Assembly (NCBI RefSeq): GCF_026319365.1
Contig: NZ_JAPDMS010000001.1
Coordinates: 29,305-93,304, forward strand
Length of the DNA stretch: 64,000 bases
Reading direction: 5' to 3'
Origin: Methylophaga sp. OBS1
GTDB lineage: Bacteria > Pseudomonadota > Gammaproteobacteria > Nitrosococcales > Methylophagaceae
The notes beneath the pieces are model-generated. The model was not told the origin of the DNA and did no database searches. It worked only from the letters and a program-made list of their open reading frames with translations. Numbering within the stretch: the first letter of the stretch is position 1; every line of letters starts with the position of its first letter. Position numbers and translations under genes: made by a program. Positions 35,398-47,811 of the stretch are shown here, piece after piece.

Positions 35398-37077
35398 ATG
35401 TCTGTGGGAGACAACAGTACAACAACACAGACCGCAGTCAGCGACGATTCGTTAAACGATGCGCTGGATGCGGCGCTTGAGGCAAGCCAGAAGACTGCTT
35501 CGCAGGCGCATTCATCGGAAAAATCGGTGCGTCAAAGCAGCTCGGATGAGCGAAGTCAGCGCAGACTCGCCGAGCGTTTAAGTCTGCCATTTATTGGATT
35601 GCATGATTATCCTTTTGATGAGTCCGTATTGAGCCTCATCCCGGCTGAGTTCGCGCGTAAACATGATGTGATCCCGCTGAGGGTAAACAAAACCCACCTG
35701 TTGGTGGCACTGGCCACGCCGATGGATATGGATCTGTTTCAGACCCTCAACTTCATTACCGGCTACAGTATTGATGTGACGGTCGCCACGCCCGCTGATA
35801 TTCAGTGGGCGGTCAGAAAGTACTACGGGGCCCGCGATGATGAGCTGGCACTGGAGTCACTCAATGATTCAATCCAGCCGCTGGAACCAACCGCTGATTC
35901 GCATGATGAAATGATGCGACTCAGTTCGGAAAAGCCGATTGTGCGGCTGGTAGCTAATATCATTGTCGATGCGATCGAACGCCGTGCTTCCGACATACAC
36001 ATCAAACCCCGTGATAAAAATGTTGAACTGATTTATCGCATGGATGGCGTGCTCACCAATATTCGGTTTTTCAGTAAGACTTTACTGGCTGCTGTGATCA
36101 GCCGGATCAAAATTCTGGGCGGCATGAATATCGCCGAAAGACGATTACCCCAGGACGGTCGCTGCTGTGTTAAGCACAAAAATAATCCGGTCGACTTGCG
36201 GATTTCAATTATGCCGACGGTTGAAGGCGAAAGCGTGGTGATTCGGCTGCTTAATGCTCAGGTGGGGCTCAAAGCCGTGTCTGAATTAGGGTTTTCGAAT
36301 CACGATCAGCGTCTTTTTCTGGATTTGCTCAACAGGAGTAATGGCATTTTCCTGGTAACGGGGCCGACCGGTTCCGGTAAATCCACTACGCTGTACGCAG
36401 CACTCGCCGAGGTACAGAAGCAAAATGTCAATATCCTCACCGTTGAAGATCCGGTTGAATACCATATGGACGGCATTCAACAGATCCAGATTAATCACGC
36501 TACCGGCTATAGCTTTGCCCGGGCATTGAGAAATATCCTTCGCCACGATCCGGACGTGATTCTGGTGGGGGAAATCCGCGATGAAGAAACCGGTAAGATT
36601 GCTGTAGAGAGTGCGCTGACAGGTCACCTTGTACTGAGTACCCTGCACACCAACGATGCAGCCGGTGCTGTGACCCGGCTGTTAGAAATGGGCATTGAGC
36701 CTTACCTGCTAACCGGCTGTCTGCTGGGCGTACTGGCGCAGCGGCTGGTTAAGCGTAATTGTCAGCATTGTCTGGAAGAGGAACCTGTCGATGGGCCGAT
36801 AAGGCATGCCCTCAATGTCAGTGACAAGGAAATTTTCTATCACAGTCGTGGTTGTGAACATTGTAATCAGACAGGCGTCGCCGGACGCCTCGCAGTCTAT
36901 GAATTGCTGGAAGTGAGTGATAGTCTGCGGAAATTGATCCACATTGACATAACATCGGGTGAAATTCATCAACATGCTATTCAGCAAGGGATGGTCTCAC
37001 TCACCGATAATGCCCTCGCCAGAGCCCGAGCGCGAGAGATTTCATTGGCCGAAGTCTATCGTGTACGATTGGACTGA
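35398..37077 (+). CDS. GspE/PilB-family secretion or pilus assembly ATPase
   Basis: A 559-residue hexameric ATPase. A low-complexity Ser/Ala/Gln N-terminus (about 60 residues) precedes an MshE-like N-domain (LPFIGLHDYPFDESVLSLIPAEFARK). The catalytic domain has Walker A GPTGSGKSTTLYA, the Asp box EDPVEYHMDGIQQIQIN, Walker B RHDPDVILVGEIRDEETG and the His box HLVLSTLHTNDAAGAVTRL. A four-cysteine zinc site (CQHC and CEHC) is present. It powers polymerisation of type IV pilins or type II pseudopilins. PilB and GspE cannot be separated here; the pilU-like neighbour favours type IV pili. Confidence 0.88.
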   Translation: MSVGDNSTTTQTAVSDDSLNDALDAALEASQKTASQAHSSEKSVRQSSSDERSQRRLAERLSLPFIGLHDYPFDESVLSLIPAEFARKHDVIPLRVNKTHLLVALATPMDMDLFQTLNFITGYSIDVTVATPADIQWAVRKYYGARDDELALESLNDSIQPLEPTADSHDEMMRLSSEKPIVRLVANIIVDAIERRASDIHIKPRDKNVELIYRMDGVLTNIRFFSKTLLAAVISRIKILGGMNIAERRLPQDGRCCVKHKNNPVDLRISIMPTVEGESVVIRLLNAQVGLKAVSELGFSNHDQRLFLDLLNRSNGIFLVTGPTGSGKSTTLYAALAEVQKQNVNILTVEDPVEYHMDGIQQIQINHATGYSFARALRNILRHDPDVILVGEIRDEETGKIAVESALTGHLVLSTLHTNDAAGAVTRLLEMGIEPYLLTGCLLGVLAQRLVKRNCQHCLEEEPVDGPIRHALNVSDKEIFYHSRGCEHCNQTGVAGRLAVYELLEVSDSLRKLIHIDITSGEIHQHAIQQGMVSLTDNALARARAREISLAEVYRVRLD

Positions 37078-37110
37078 TTGATTAGATAGATAATTCTGAG
37101 GATAAGCCGC

Positions 37111-38214
37111 GTGGATATGACTCCGTATTTCAGGTTGATGGCGGACAAAGAAGCATCAGATATGTTTTTTTGCACCGGCACCGAACCTCACATCAAAATT
37201 CAGGGTGTGATTCGACCTGTGGGTACCCAAAAACTGGCACCGGGTGATGTGCGTGAGATGGCATATGCGTTGATGAATGAGGAGCAGGTTGCCGAGTTCG
37301 AAAAAACGCTGGAGATGAATTTCGCGGTACCACTCAAGGGCGTTGGTCGTTTCCGGGTTAACATCTTCCGTCAGCGCGGTGAGTGTTCGATTGTTATCCG
37401 TTATATCAAAACCAAGATCCCGCGTTTTGAAGAGATGAATCTGCCACCGGTACTGGGTGATATCGTGATGGAAAAACGCGGTTTGATTCTGGTAGTAGGA
37501 GCGACGGGTTCCGGTAAATCGACCACGCTGGCATCAATGATTGGCCATCGAAACCGAAACGCCAGCTCGCATATTCTGACGATTGAAGATCCGCTGGAAT
37601 TTGTTCATGCCCATGAACGTTCGATTGTCCAGCAACGTGAAGTCGGCATCGATACCCTGAATTACGAAAACGCACTGAAAAACGCATTGCGGGAAGCGCC
37701 GGATGTCATTCTGATTGGTGAAATCCGGGATATGGAAACCATGAAGCACGCGATTAACTATGCTGAGACCGGTCACCTGTGTCTGGCTACACTGCACTCC
37801 AATAATGCCAACCAGGCACTGGACCGCATTATCAACTTTTTCCCGGAAAGCCTGCACCGTCAGTTATTTATGGATATGTCACTGAACCTGCGGGCAATTG
37901 TGTCGCAGCGTCTGTTGCCGACTGTGGATGGCAGCACCCGGGTGCCGGCCGTCGAGATCATGCTCAACACGCCATATATTTCCGAACTCATCAATAAAGG
38001 GGAGGTCGGCAGTATCAAGGATGCGATGAAAGAGTCGACCGATCCGGGTACGATTACCTTTGATAAGGCGCTGATTAAACTCTTCAAGGACGGTAAGATC
38101 ACGATGGAAGAGGCACTGCAGAACGCGGATTCGCGGAATGACCTCAGTCTCGCTATCCGTCTCGGCGAAGGCGCGGTCGACAATGACGACGACGATGAAT
38201 TGATCCTCAACTAA
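37111..38214 (+). CDS. pilU: PilT/PilU-type pilus retraction ATPase
   Basis: A 367-residue ATPase of the retraction class. The GTG at 37111 is preferred to the ATG at 37117 because GAGGAT lies at the right distance. MADKEASDMFFCTGTEPHIKIQG, Walker A GATGSGKSTTLAS, Walker B APDVILIGEIRDMETM and LHSNNANQALDRIINFFPES are typical. The length and the acidic tail (DNDDDDELILN) fit PilU rather than PilT (about 345 residues). It lies 33 bases after the GspE/PilB-like gene. Confidence 0.87.
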   Translation: MDMTPYFRLMADKEASDMFFCTGTEPHIKIQGVIRPVGTQKLAPGDVREMAYALMNEEQVAEFEKTLEMNFAVPLKGVGRFRVNIFRQRGECSIVIRYIKTKIPRFEEMNLPPVLGDIVMEKRGLILVVGATGSGKSTTLASMIGHRNRNASSHILTIEDPLEFVHAHERSIVQQREVGIDTLNYENALKNALREAPDVILIGEIRDMETMKHAINYAETGHLCLATLHSNNANQALDRIINFFPESLHRQLFMDMSLNLRAIVSQRLLPTVDGSTRVPAVEIMLNTPYISELINKGEVGSIKDAMKESTDPGTITFDKALIKLFKDGKITMEEALQNADSRNDLSLAIRLGEGAVDNDDDDELILN

Positions 38215-38270
38215 GTTTTGTCCGCCGCCTCTGTGTATAATTCGACAATTTTGGATGTAAGGTTAACCTG

Positions 38271-39227
38271 ATGCAGTTAAATTTCCTTGACTACGAACAA
38301 CCCATCGCCGAACTGGAAGCGAAAATCGATGAGTTGCGCTACATGAGTAACGACAGTGATCTCAACATCACTGAAGAGATTCAGAAGTTAAAGGAAAAAA
38401 GTGAATCACTGACCAAGTCAATTTTCGCCTCGCTGACGCCCTGGCAGGTGACCCAGATGGCGCGACATCCACAGCGTCCCTACACACTGGATTACATCAA
38501 ACACATCATCAGTGACTTTGAAGAACTGCATGGTGATCGCACTTATGCTGACGACAGTGCCCTGGTCACCGGTATCGGTCGTCTCAATGGCCGTCCGGTC
38601 GTCGTCATCGGTCACCAGAAAGGCAGAGATACCAAGGAAAAAGTGGCCCGCAACTTTGGCATGCCACGTCCTGAAGGTTACCGCAAAGCGCTGCGTATTA
38701 TGAAAATGGCAGAGCGTTTTGGTTTACCGGTGATTACTTTTATCGATACGCCGGGTGCCTATCCGGGTATTGGTGCCGAGGAACGTGGGCAGAGTGAAGC
38801 CATTGCCCGTAACCTGTTTGAAATGGCCAAGCTGAAAACCCCGATTATTTCTACTGTCATTGGTGAAGGTGGCTCGGGCGGGGCGCTGGCTGTTGGTGTC
38901 GCTGATCACCTGATGATGCTGCAATACAGTATTTATTCCGTGATTTCACCGGAAGGTTGCGCTTCGATTTTATGGAAGAGCGCCGAGAAAGCCTCTGATG
39001 CCGCTGCTACCCTGGGTGTGACCTCCGACCGGCTGAAGGAATTAAATCTGATCGATGAGGTGGTGCCGGAACCGCTGGGTGGCGCGCATCGTAATGTTGA
39101 GGAAATGGCGGCCCGCATCAGAAAGTCGATCGAAGCCAAAATCAAGGAGCTGGAAGCGGTTTCCCACGATAATCTGATTAAGCGTCGTCAACAACGGATC
39201 CTGAGCTACGGCGAATTCGAGGGTTAA
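38271..39227 (+). CDS. accA: Acetyl-CoA carboxylase carboxyltransferase subunit alpha
   Basis: A 318-residue subunit matching E. coli AccA (319 residues). It transfers CO2 from biotin to acetyl-CoA to make malonyl-CoA with AccD. The start [47 protein letters not shown] and [10 protein letters not shown] are diagnostic. It is followed by tilS after 7 bases. Confidence 0.97.
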   Translation: MQLNFLDYEQPIAELEAKIDELRYMSNDSDLNITEEIQKLKEKSESLTKSIFASLTPWQVTQMARHPQRPYTLDYIKHIISDFEELHGDRTYADDSALVTGIGRLNGRPVVVIGHQKGRDTKEKVARNFGMPRPEGYRKALRIMKMAERFGLPVITFIDTPGAYPGIGAEERGQSEAIARNLFEMAKLKTPIISTVIGEGGSGGALAVGVADHLMMLQYSIYSVISPEGCASILWKSAEKASDAAATLGVTSDRLKELNLIDEVVPEPLGGAHRNVEEMAARIRKSIEAKIKELEAVSHDNLIKRRQQRILSYGEFEG

Positions 39228-39234
39228 CGTCGGG

Positions 39235-40578
39235 GTGTCTCTCAACCCCCAACAATGTATTGTTGATCTGATAAAACGGGTGGATGGACGCGCTGTCTGT
39301 GTGGCCTTCAGTGGCGGTGTCGATTCTCACGTGCTGCTGCATCTGCTGGCTACCACCCGCCATCCCCAATTGCCCGCCCTACGTGCTCTGCATATCGATC
39401 ATGGCCTGCATGCTGAATCTGCTGACTGGGCCGTGCATTGCAGGCAAGTTGCTCAGGCGCTGAACATTAAGTTCGAATCCATCCAGGTCAGCGTGGAAAA
39501 GCGGGAGGAGTTGGGTCTCGAAGCTGCTGCCCGTGAGGCCCGCTATCATGCCTTTCGTTATGATCTATCAGCGAATGAGGTGCTGCTTACTGCCCAGCAT
39601 CAGGATGATCAGGCAGAAACGCTGATGCTCCAGTTACTGCGTGGAGCCGGACCGGCTGGTTTATCAGCCATGTGGCCCGAAGCAACACTTGATGGCCTGA
39701 GTATCATTCGACCTTTTCTCAACGTTTCCAAGCAGGCGCTGCTGGAGTACGCCCGGTTGCACCAGCTGCAATGGATTGATGACCCCAGCAACACCGATCT
39801 CAGCATTCATCGTAATTATCTGCGTCACCAAATCTGGCCGCGTTTGAATGAGCGCTGGCCGACTGCATCAAAAACCATGAGCCGCAGTGCAGAACATTGC
39901 CGCGAAGCGGTTGAACTGATGCGTGATCTAGGCAGTCTGGATGCCCGGCATGTGTGCCCGGAGCAAAAGAATCGCCTGTCCATTTCCGCACTGAGCCAGT
40001 TGCCCCAGGCAAGACAACGCAATCTGCTGCGTTATGCCCTGGAGCAAAACTCTCTGCCACTGCCCTCTGCCGCCATTCTGCAAAGGATTATTGATGAGGT
40101 CATTCCGGCTGCCGAAGACCGCAATCCTGAAGTGCACTGGCCGGGGGCGATGATAAGGCGTTACCGTGATGTGATTTTCATCGAGCCGGATCGCGACGAG
40201 CCGCTGGATTTAGGTGAATTTGAGATAACCGGCAGTGACGAGATCAGACTGGCCGACGGGCGTCTGCTTAGATGGCAACTGGAGTCCGGTAAAGGCCTCA
40301 AACAGCATGTACTGAATCGCCCGTTGAAACTGAAATTCCGCGAGGGCGGGGAGCGCATTCGACTGCAGGGCCATGCGCAACATAAGTCACTCAAACAGTT
40401 GTTTCAGGAGTGGGATGTGCCACCCTGGCAACGTCAGCAAATCCCGTTGCTTTTTGTCGATCATGAACTGGTAGCCGTTGTGGGTTATGGCTATGCAGAA
40501 CACTACGCCGCGGATATTGGCGAAAAAGGGTGGCTGCCGGTGCTGGAACAGGCATCTGCGAAACCAGTTTTTGATTGA
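39235..40578 (+). CDS. tilS: tRNA(Ile)-lysidine synthase
   Basis: A 447-residue N-type ATP pyrophosphatase that converts C34 of tRNA-Ile(CAU) to lysidine so that it reads AUA. The start is a GTG at 39235. The PP-loop is VAFSGGVDSHVLLHLL near residue 24, and HIDHGLHAESADW, TAQHQDDQAETLML and IDDPSNTDLSIHRNYLR follow. The C-terminal domains (TilS_C from about residue 350) are complete. Confidence 0.94.
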   Translation: MSLNPQQCIVDLIKRVDGRAVCVAFSGGVDSHVLLHLLATTRHPQLPALRALHIDHGLHAESADWAVHCRQVAQALNIKFESIQVSVEKREELGLEAAAREARYHAFRYDLSANEVLLTAQHQDDQAETLMLQLLRGAGPAGLSAMWPEATLDGLSIIRPFLNVSKQALLEYARLHQLQWIDDPSNTDLSIHRNYLRHQIWPRLNERWPTASKTMSRSAEHCREAVELMRDLGSLDARHVCPEQKNRLSISALSQLPQARQRNLLRYALEQNSLPLPSAAILQRIIDEVIPAAEDRNPEVHWPGAMIRRYRDVIFIEPDRDEPLDLGEFEITGSDEIRLADGRLLRWQLESGKGLKQHVLNRPLKLKFREGGERIRLQGHAQHKSLKQLFQEWDVPPWQRQQIPLLFVDHELVAVVGYGYAEHYAADIGEKGWLPVLEQASAKPVFD

Positions 40579-40650
40579 GCGGACAGGGCAATTCTGATAA
40601 TTTATACCGTATTTTGAGCGCAGCCATTCTGGCCGCGTCATTTTTATTGA

Positions 40651-42299
<1,649 letters not shown>

Positions 42300-42300
<1 letters not shown>

Positions 42301-43145
42301 TGCAATTATGCGGATTTGAAGCTGGAAACCGTCAGCCGCTGTTTTTGATCGCGGGTACCTGTGTCATCGAAAGTGAGCAAATGACGATGGACGTTGCCGG
42401 TCAGCTCAAGGAAATCACCGATAAGCTTGGTATCAACTTTATCTACAAGTCTTCTTTTGATAAGGCCAACCGCACCTCCACCAAGAGCTATCGCGGACCG
42501 GGCGTGGAAGCCGGCCTGGCGATTCTGGAAAAGGTCAAAAAAGAATTCAATCTGCCGGTCTTGACCGACGTGCATGAAGATACCCCGCTGGCCGAAGTGG
42601 CCAGTGTCGTTGATGTTTTGCAGACACCTGCCTTTTTGTGCCGCCAGACCAATTTCATTGTCAATGTTGCTAGTCAGGGTTTGCCGGTGAATATCAAGAA
42701 AGGCCAGTTTCTGGCCCCGTGGGATATGCAACATGTCGCGGCGAAAGCTAAATCTACTGGCAATGAACAGATCATGCTATGCGAACGCGGCACCTCTTTC
42801 GGTTACAACACCTTGATTTCGGATATGCGCGGTCTGCCCATTATGCGCAACATGGATTGTCCGGTGGTATTTGATGCTACTCATTCGGTTCAGCAACCGG
42901 GCGGACAGGGCGGTGCCTCTGGCGGTCAACGTGAATTTGTACCGGTACTGGCCCGTGCCGCAGTGGCAACCGGCGTGGCAGGCCTGTTTATGGAAACCCA
43001 TCCTGAGCCTGAAAAAGCCCTGAGTGACGGCCCGAATTCCTGGCCTCTGCATCAGTTATCCGCTTTGCTGGAAACGCTGCAGGCCATCGATAGCACAGTT
43101 AAACAACAGGACTACATCGAAGACGCCCTGCTGGCGAAACGATAA
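42300..43145 (+). CDS. kdsA: 3-deoxy-D-manno-octulosonate 8-phosphate synthase
   Basis: A 281-residue aldolase-type enzyme that joins PEP and arabinose 5-phosphate to give KDO-8-phosphate for lipopolysaccharide core. [37 protein letters not shown] and [20 protein letters not shown] are conserved. The C of the metal site in some relatives is not obvious, so metal dependence is undecided. Confidence 0.96.
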
Positions 43146-43153
43146 GTCCCTGA

Positions 43154-44464
<1,311 letters not shown>

Positions 44465-44470
44465 GGCCTG

Positions 44471-44761
44471 ATGACTAAGCCCGTCATGATTTTCCTGGCC
44501 ATTCTGCTGGTATTACTGCAATACCGATTATGGCTGAGTCATGACGGGCTGCCGTCGCTGCTGCGTTTGCACCATCAGGTAGAAAAACAGCGACTGGATA
44601 ATGAAAAACTGACCGAGCGTAACCAGGTACTGGCAGCGGAAGTTCAGGATTTGAAAAGTGGTCTCGATGCTTTGGAAGAACGTGCCCGCAGTGAACTGGG
44701 CATGATCAGAGAAGGCGAGACTTTTTTTCATGTCATAGAAGAGCAAGATGAGCAAAAGTGA
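44471..44761 (+). CDS. ftsB: Cell division protein FtsB
   Basis: A 96-residue bitopic protein with an N-terminal membrane helix (VMIFLAILLVLLQYRLWL) and a periplasmic coiled coil (HQVEKQRLDNEKLTERNQVLAAEVQDLKSG). It ends with the typical LGMIREGETFFHV. It forms the FtsQLB complex at the septum. It lies between eno and ispD as in E. coli and overlaps ispD by 14 bases. Confidence 0.94.
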   Translation: MTKPVMIFLAILLVLLQYRLWLSHDGLPSLLRLHHQVEKQRLDNEKLTERNQVLAAEVQDLKSGLDALEERARSELGMIREGETFFHVIEEQDEQK

Positions 44762-45458
44762 AGCCGTATGGGCTGTCGTCCCGGCAGCCGGCATCGGCAG
44801 TCGCATGGGCGCCGATATTCCCAAGCAATATCTCAAGCTCAATAACAAAGCTTTGCTACAGCATACCCTGGAGCGACTCGCTTCCCATCCCAAGATTGAA
44901 GGCATCGTTGTCGCACTGGCGGAAAATGATCCCTGGTGGCCCGAACTGGCGCTTCAGCTTGATTGTGAGTTGCTGCTGACAAACGGCGGTGAGGCGCGCT
45001 CTGATTCCGTAGCCAATGCACTGGCAGCGCTTGCTGAGAAAACCGACGATAATCCCTGGCTGTTGGTGCATGATGCAGCTCGCCCCTGTATTCGTCACAG
45101 CGATATTGATCAGATGCTGTTGCAATTAAGAGAGCATGAAGTTGGCGGTATTCTGGGGGTGCCTGTCACCGATACTGTCAAACGGGTTGATGACAGTGGC
45201 GTTATTGTTGAAACCGTGGATCGTCATGGTCTATGGCGAGCGGGCACGCCGCAGATGTTTCGTCTCAAATTGTTAAAGCAGGCGCTGGAATCAGCGGCTG
45301 AACAAGGCCTTGCCGTGACCGATGAAGCCAGTGCGGTGGAACTGATGGGATTACGGCCGATGATGGTGGAAGGGCATCAGGATAATATCAAGATTACCCT
45401 ACCGCAGGATCTGGCGCTCGCCAGCCTGTATCTGGAACAACAAAGCAGAGGACAGTAA
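44748..45458 (+). CDS. ispD: 2-C-methyl-D-erythritol 4-phosphate cytidylyltransferase
   Basis: A 236-residue nucleotidyltransferase of the MEP isoprenoid pathway. The CTP-binding loop is [22 protein letters not shown], and HDAARPCI and [12 protein letters not shown] follow. It overlaps ftsB upstream and ispF downstream by one base (TAATG), so IspD and IspF are made in step. Confidence 0.97.
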   Translation: MSKSEAVWAVVPAAGIGSRMGADIPKQYLKLNNKALLQHTLERLASHPKIEGIVVALAENDPWWPELALQLDCELLLTNGGEARSDSVANALAALAEKTDDNPWLLVHDAARPCIRHSDIDQMLLQLREHEVGGILGVPVTDTVKRVDDSGVIVETVDRHGLWRAGTPQMFRLKLLKQALESAAEQGLAVTDEASAVELMGLRPMMVEGHQDNIKITLPQDLALASLYLEQQSRGQ

Positions 45459-45931
45459 TGCGCATAGGTCACGGCTATGATGTACATCGTTTCGCCGAGA
45501 ACCGGCCATTAATCATCGGTGGGGTGACGGTACCGCACAGCCATGGCCTGGAAGCCCATTCTGATGGTGATGTGTTGATCCATGCTATTTGTGATGCCTT
45601 GCTGGGTGCCGCTGGCTTATGGGATATCGGTCATCATTTCCCGGATACCGATGAAGCCTTTAAAAATATCGACAGCCGCGTGTTGTTGCGACGGGTGATG
45701 GCTGACTTATTAGAACGTGGTTGGGTGGTCAATAACGTCGATGCCACCGTGATCGCGCAAGCCCCCAAGCTGGCGCCGTTCATCCCTGAGATGAAAAGCC
45801 TGCTCGCCAGCGATATGGCAGTCAGTGAAGATGAAGTGAATATCAAGGCCACAACGACAGAAAAGCTGGGTTTTACCGGCCGTAAGGAAGGCATTGCAGC
45901 TCATGCTGTTGTCCTGTTGAGGAAAGCCTGA
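45458..45931 (+). CDS. ispF: 2-C-methyl-D-erythritol 2,4-cyclodiphosphate synthase
   Basis: A 157-residue trimeric zinc enzyme of the MEP pathway. The zinc ligands sit in [11 protein letters not shown], and [33 protein letters not shown] are conserved. It overlaps truD (TGATG). Confidence 0.97.
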   Translation: MRIGHGYDVHRFAENRPLIIGGVTVPHSHGLEAHSDGDVLIHAICDALLGAAGLWDIGHHFPDTDEAFKNIDSRVLLRRVMADLLERGWVVNNVDATVIAQAPKLAPFIPEMKSLLASDMAVSEDEVNIKATTTEKLGFTGRKEGIAAHAVVLLRKA

Positions 45932-47004
45932 TGGCATTTGATTTCAATTCATTACAACGTGCAAACACCCTGGCAGGCAGTTGCCGCGCCAATATCCGTT
46001 TGCAGCCGGACCATTTCCGGGTCGATGAACAGTTGCCTTTCGAACCAAGCGGTGAGGGCGGTCACGCTATGCTGCTGATAGAGAAAACCGGCAGCAATAC
46101 CGACTGGGTCGCCAAACAACTGGCACAATTTGCTGGTGTGGAGGATGTGGCTGTTGGCTATGCCGGTTTGAAAGATCGACATGCGGTTACCACGCAATGG
46201 TTTACCGTGAAAACGGAAGGGCATGAAGAGCCTGACTGGTCGCTATTTTCAGCCGATGACTGTCAAATCAAAACACTTACCCGACACAATAAAAAACTCA
46301 AACGCGGTGTATTGTCGGGTAACCGCTTTTTACTGATTTTGACTGGCATTGATGGCGACAGCGCTGTCTGGGAACAGAGCCTTGAGCGCATTCAATCCGA
46401 AGGGGTACCCAATTATTTTGCCGAACAGCGCTTTGGTCACCAGTTTTCTAATCTGGACAGGGCGCAGCAGTGGTTCGAAACCGGCAGAAAGCCTAAAAAG
46501 CGCCAGCAGAAAAGCATGATTCTATCTGCAGCGCGATCCTGGCTGTTCAATCAGGTGCTGTCAGCCCGTATCAACCAACAGAACTGGCAGACAGGCGTGC
46601 CGGGTGATGTGATGCAACTGGCCGGTAGCAGCAGTATTTTTCTGGCAGAAGTCATTGATGAAACCATCACTGAGCGCTTGAATACATTTGATATTGATAT
46701 TACAGGGCCACTTTGGGGGCGCGGCAGAGCAGCGAATCAAGCCGACAGTCTGGCGCTGGAAAATGCTGTACTGGCAGACTGGCAAACCTGGCAGCAGGGG
46801 CTGGAACAGGCCGGGCTCAAACAGGAAAGGCGGCCTTTGCGGGTGTTACCGCAGGCGTTGAGCTGGGAGTTCAGTGAGGATAGCCTGTCTCTGTCCTTCT
46901 TCCTGCCCGCTGGTTCTTATGCCACGGCAGTGATGCGTGAACTGGCAGAGATAACTGACGTGAGTCACTGGAACTCGCCGGAACCGCAAGTTTCACATCA
47001 ATAA
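45931..47004 (+). CDS. truD: tRNA pseudouridine(13) synthase
   Basis: A 357-residue TruD-family pseudouridine synthase. The catalytic aspartate is in GYAGLKDRHAVTTQWF. EGVPNYFAEQRFGH and the late FFLPAGSYATAVMREL are family motifs. The N-terminus ADHFRVDEQLPFEPSGEGGHAMLLIEK is intact in character. Confidence 0.95.
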   Translation: MAFDFNSLQRANTLAGSCRANIRLQPDHFRVDEQLPFEPSGEGGHAMLLIEKTGSNTDWVAKQLAQFAGVEDVAVGYAGLKDRHAVTTQWFTVKTEGHEEPDWSLFSADDCQIKTLTRHNKKLKRGVLSGNRFLLILTGIDGDSAVWEQSLERIQSEGVPNYFAEQRFGHQFSNLDRAQQWFETGRKPKKRQQKSMILSAARSWLFNQVLSARINQQNWQTGVPGDVMQLAGSSSIFLAEVIDETITERLNTFDIDITGPLWGRGRAANQADSLALENAVLADWQTWQQGLEQAGLKQERRPLRVLPQALSWEFSEDSLSLSFFLPAGSYATAVMRELAEITDVSHWNSPEPQVSHQ

Positions 47005-47025
47005 ACGGGTTTTTCGGGGCTTATC

Positions 47026-47811
47026 ATGCTGAAAATGAAAACAGGCCTTTTGCTGATTATCACTTTGCTAATCACTCACCCTGTAGCAGCACAGCAGTGG
47101 CAGGCCGAGAGCGCTGATAAACAGATGGCGGTGCTGGAGCTGTTTGTTTCCGAGGGGTGTGGCCTGTGTCCGGCAGCAGAGCGTTGGGTAGAACATTTAC
47201 CGGAACAAGGCTACAGCGAAGCACAGTTGATTGTGCTTGGTTTTCATGTCGATTACCTGGATGACAAAAAAGGCTGGGTAGACCGTTTTGCCAAACCCCG
47301 GTTCACTGAGCGGCAGCGGCAGATGGCGCGTTTGAACCTGTATCAGACGGTTTTTACTCCGGAGCTCTTTATCAGTGGCGAAGTGGTCCATAACTGGCGC
47401 GAGCATGGCACTGATGTGATTGAATTTATCAACAGCTTTGATTCGGAAGCCGAAATCAGCCTGAGGGTCAAAAAAACGGACGACACGCTCAACATCGACA
47501 CTGCGGTAACGGTGCTCGGCGAGGAAAATCAGGCTAACAGTCAGCTTTATCTGGCCGTGACGGAAGACAATATCATCAGTGAAATTCACGGTGGTGATAA
47601 TATCGGTGCGGTGTTTAACCATCAGAATCTGGTCAGACGCTGGCTGGGCCCGTTTTCAATTGATGCCGGCGATGATGCCACCCAAATTCAGACCACAGTC
47701 CCACTGGATCCGACATGGAAGCACCATGACCTGAGTGTCGTTGCTGTGGTGCAAAACCTCGATAATGCCTATGTTCTGCAGGGGCTCTCTTTACCATTGA
47801 AAGCACAGTAA
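47026..47811 (+). CDS. DUF1223 secreted thioredoxin-fold protein
   Basis: A 261-residue protein with a signal peptide (LLLIITLLITHPVAAQ) and the DUF1223 core. LELFVSEGCGLCPAAERWV carries a CGLC redox-type motif, and FHVDYLDDKKGWVDRFA and YTPELFISG-like TVFTPELFISGEVVHNW follow. The family has a thioredoxin-like N-half; its substrate is unknown. It ends on the first base of cysG (TAATG), but this may only be gene packing. Confidence 0.82.
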   Translation: MLKMKTGLLLIITLLITHPVAAQQWQAESADKQMAVLELFVSEGCGLCPAAERWVEHLPEQGYSEAQLIVLGFHVDYLDDKKGWVDRFAKPRFTERQRQMARLNLYQTVFTPELFISGEVVHNWREHGTDVIEFINSFDSEAEISLRVKKTDDTLNIDTAVTVLGEENQANSQLYLAVTEDNIISEIHGGDNIGAVFNHQNLVRRWLGPFSIDAGDDATQIQTTVPLDPTWKHHDLSVVAVVQNLDNAYVLQGLSLPLKAQ

